Assembly (NCBI GenBank): GCA_963782985.1
Contig: CAWALU010000007.1
Location: 1 to 64,000 of the forward strand
DNA length: 64,000 nt
Source: CAVSWT01 sp963782985
GTDB taxonomy: Bacteria > Bacteroidota > Ignavibacteria > Ignavibacteriales > Ignavibacteriaceae
Direction: 5' to 3'
A program made the translations under genes and the position numbers. Within the stretch, counting starts at the first letter, position 1; each line of letters opens with the position of its first letter. Positions 62,186 to 64,000 of the stretch are shown here, piece by piece. Below the pieces are notes generated by a model. That model was not told where the DNA came from. It ran no database searches and was given only the letters and a program-made list of their open reading frames with translations.

Positions 62186-62223
62186 TTTTTACATAATTTA
62201 ATTTCCCATACATAAATACAGAT

Positions 62224-63540
62224 ATGGAAATTTCAGCTTCAATTAAACAAACTTTACGAGCGCTAAAATATAGAAACTACAGATTATTTTTTACCGGTCA
62301 GGGAATTTCTCTTGTCGGCACCTGGATGGAACGCATCGCGCTTGGTTGGCTAGTATATCAATTAACCAACTCAGCGTTTTTATTAGGGCTGGTAAGTTTC
62401 TTATCTCAAATACCAACTTTCTTTCTCGCAACCGTTGCCGGCGTTTTAGCCGACCGATACAACAAACACAAAATAGTTATAGCCACACAAATATTAGCGA
62501 TGATTCAAGCAACGGCGCTTGCAATTTTAACTTTAACCGGAACGATAAACATCTGGCATATAATGATTCTCTCAGTTATACTCGGGTTAATAAATGCTTT
62601 TGATATGCCTACGCGGCAATCATTTGTGGTTGAACTTATTGATGACAAAAAAGATTTGTCAAATGCTATCGCTTTAAATTCTTCAATGTTTAACGCCGCA
62701 AGATTAATTGGTCCCACAATTGCCGGCATATTAATTTCATTAGTTGGCGAAGGCGTTTGCTTTTTAATTAATGCCCTAAGCTACATAGCCGTAATAACAG
62801 CGCTGCTCTTAATGAAAATAAAACCATCAACTTTAAAAGTGAAAAAAGAAAAAGTATTAACCGGCTTAAAGGAAGGAATAAAATACGCTTATAATTTCAA
62901 ACCAATACGCGCGCTGCTTATTTTAATTGGATTAGTAAGTTTAGCGGGAATGCCCTACACTGTGCTTATGCCCGTCTTCGCCAAAGATATACTTCACGGC
63001 AATGCAAATACTTTAGGATTTTTATTAGGCGCAGTGGGAGTCGGAGCGCTTGCAGGAGCTATTTATCTTGCTTCGCGAAAAACAGTTTTAGGACTGGGCA
63101 AATGGATTCCAACCGCAGCCGCAATATTTGGTTTAGGATTAATGCTTTTTTCTTATTCAAGAAGTTTAATACTATCCATGGTATTAATGTTATTCACAGG
63201 TTTTGGAATGATGATGCAAATGGCTTCTTCAAATACGCTTCTTCAAACAATTGTAGATGACGATAAGCGGGGAAGAATAATGAGTTTTTATGTGATGGCA
63301 TTTATGGGGACGGCTCCTTTGGGAAGCATAATTGCGGGAAGCGCGGCAAGCAAAATCGGCGCGCCGCTAACGGTTTTTATAAGCGGAATTATTTGTATTG
63401 CGGGCGCTGCGGTTTTCGCAAAAAATCTTCCTTCATTAAAAAAACATATTAGACCTATTTATGTTAGGATGGGAATTATTCCTGAAGTATCAAAAGGATT
63501 ACAGTCGGCTACGCATTTAAATATGCCGCCGAATGATTGA
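62224..63540 (+). CDS. MFS exporter (EntS/DHA3-like)
   Basis: This 438-residue protein has about 12 membrane helices. Family motifs include LVGTWMERIALGWLVYQLTN, GVLADRYNKHKIVI, and SVILGLINAFDMPTRQSFVV. The loop GVLADRYNKHK is the MFS A-motif. The group contains drug and siderophore exporters. It lies 38 nt after the epimerase gene and may be co-transcribed; the substrate is unknown. Confidence 0.88.
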   Translation: MEISASIKQTLRALKYRNYRLFFTGQGISLVGTWMERIALGWLVYQLTNSAFLLGLVSFLSQIPTFFLATVAGVLADRYNKHKIVIATQILAMIQATALAILTLTGTINIWHIMILSVILGLINAFDMPTRQSFVVELIDDKKDLSNAIALNSSMFNAARLIGPTIAGILISLVGEGVCFLINALSYIAVITALLLMKIKPSTLKVKKEKVLTGLKEGIKYAYNFKPIRALLILIGLVSLAGMPYTVLMPVFAKDILHGNANTLGFLLGAVGVGALAGAIYLASRKTVLGLGKWIPTAAAIFGLGLMLFSYSRSLILSMVLMLFTGFGMMMQMASSNTLLQTIVDDDKRGRIMSFYVMAFMGTAPLGSIIAGSAASKIGAPLTVFISGIICIAGAAVFAKNLPSLKKHIRPIYVRMGIIPEVSKGLQSATHLNMPPND

Positions 63541-63601
63541 AGGAATTTATATATTTAGTTTAGCTGTTGCTGCATAATCAATTAAAATTAGCGAGGATAA
63601 A

Positions 63602-64000
63602 ATGAATAAAAAAATTGATGATTACATTCAAAAGTCCGCTGAATTTGCAAAGCCGATCTTAAAACACTTTAGAAGCCTCGTTCACAAATCTGACACGGAA
63701 ATTGAGGAAACAATTAAATGGGGAATGCCTTTCTTTGATCACAAAGGAACAGTTTGCCACATGGCTGCTTTTAAAAATCACTGCGCAATCGGTTTCTGGA
63801 AAGGCTCGTTGATGAAGGATCCGCATAAAGTTTTTATTAGAAATGAAGAAGCGGCAATGGGACATCTCGGCAAAGTCGCTTCAATAAAAGAACTCCCCTC
63901 CGATAAAATTTTAATTGAATATATTAAAGAAGCAGTTAAGCTGAATGAAGATGGAGTAAAACTTCCGACTAAAAAGCCGAAAGAAAAAAAGGAACTAAAA
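63602..64000 (+). CDS. DUF1801/YdeI-like protein, C-terminus cut by window edge
   Basis: The frame opens at ATG 63602 after a GCGAGGATAAA ribosome site and runs to the window edge (133 residues, no stop). The segment ETIKWGMPFFDHKGTVCHMA followed by FKNHCAIGFWKGSLM is typical of the DUF1801/YdeI (iron-chaperone-like fold) family. The charged end after LPSDKILIEYI is normal for longer homologues. Function is unknown. Confidence 0.85.
   Translation, partial: MNKKIDDYIQKSAEFAKPILKHFRSLVHKSDTEIEETIKWGMPFFDHKGTVCHMAAFKNHCAIGFWKGSLMKDPHKVFIRNEEAAMGHLGKVASIKELPSDKILIEYIKEAVKLNEDGVKLPTKKPKEKKELK

Noticed and set aside
1..64000. CRISPR arrays, rRNA genes, transposases, prophage
   Set aside because: No regularly spaced direct repeats, rRNA motifs, transposase motifs or phage structural genes were seen on either strand.

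Overview
The window looks like chromosomal DNA of an Ignavibacteria-type bacterium (Bacteroidota/Chlorobi group). It is AT-rich. Six secreted proteins, one of them in a broken gene, end in type IX secretion (T9SS) C-terminal sorting domains, five of them with the NYPNPFNP-like motif typical of this lineage. PorV-family barrels, a SprE/PorW-like lipoprotein and a TonB-dependent receptor with a carboxypeptidase-regulatory N-terminus agree with this. No species can be named from sequence alone.

Region 1 (1-20,969, all minus strand) is an alginate/uronate utilisation locus. A GntR/FadR-type regulator is followed by a near-consensus promoter with a TTGTATGACAA operator. Next come a TonB-dependent receptor, a large secreted protein, two PorV/FadL-like outer-membrane proteins, a decayed beta-helix gene, a PL6 (chondroitinase-B fold) lyase, a Pectate_lyase_3-like beta-helix protein and another T9SS cargo protein, ending at a strong terminator. 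A second block follows on the same strand: an SDR (probable DEH or related uronate reductase), a PL17-type oligoalginate lyase, a KdgF-like cupin and an ExuT-like hexuronate transporter cut by the window edge. Together they would cut alginate outside the cell, finish oligomers in the periplasm, import the unsaturated uronate and reduce it. No SusD-like gene is seen.

Region 2 (21-51.7 kb) is mostly housekeeping: tRNA-Asn, secA, an orphan P-II gene, a SprE-like TPR lipoprotein, a monofunctional transglycosylase, a SpoU methylase, rlmN, acyl-CoA dehydrogenase, a secreted YidD-domain protein with two TPR/membrane proteins, LemA and TPM proteins, two tandem ferredoxins, a cytidylate-kinase-like protein, an MBL/Rieske pair, queG, trxB, an ECF sigma/anti-sigma pair, DoxX, a frameshifted MqnA-like gene, serA, hutU, adenosine deaminase, a TPR lipoprotein, DUF3467 and DUF421 proteins. 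It also holds an interspersed inverted repeat and a relic of a Y-family polymerase gene.

Region 3 (51.6-57.9 kb, minus strand) is the most unusual part. A toxin-antitoxin-like pair lies beside a cassette of a DnaE2-like DNA polymerase split into two ORFs in reversed order (C-terminal half first, translationally coupled by ATGA to the N-terminal half), a DUF72 protein and DNA polymerase IV. An imperfect 20-nt palindrome lies just upstream of the first ORF. I regard this as the best candidate for an undescribed arrangement.

Region 4 (58-64 kb) holds a T9SS-secreted beta-propeller protein, a TIGR01777 epimerase, an MFS exporter and a DUF1801 protein cut by the right edge. I saw no CRISPR array, transposase, rRNA or prophage.
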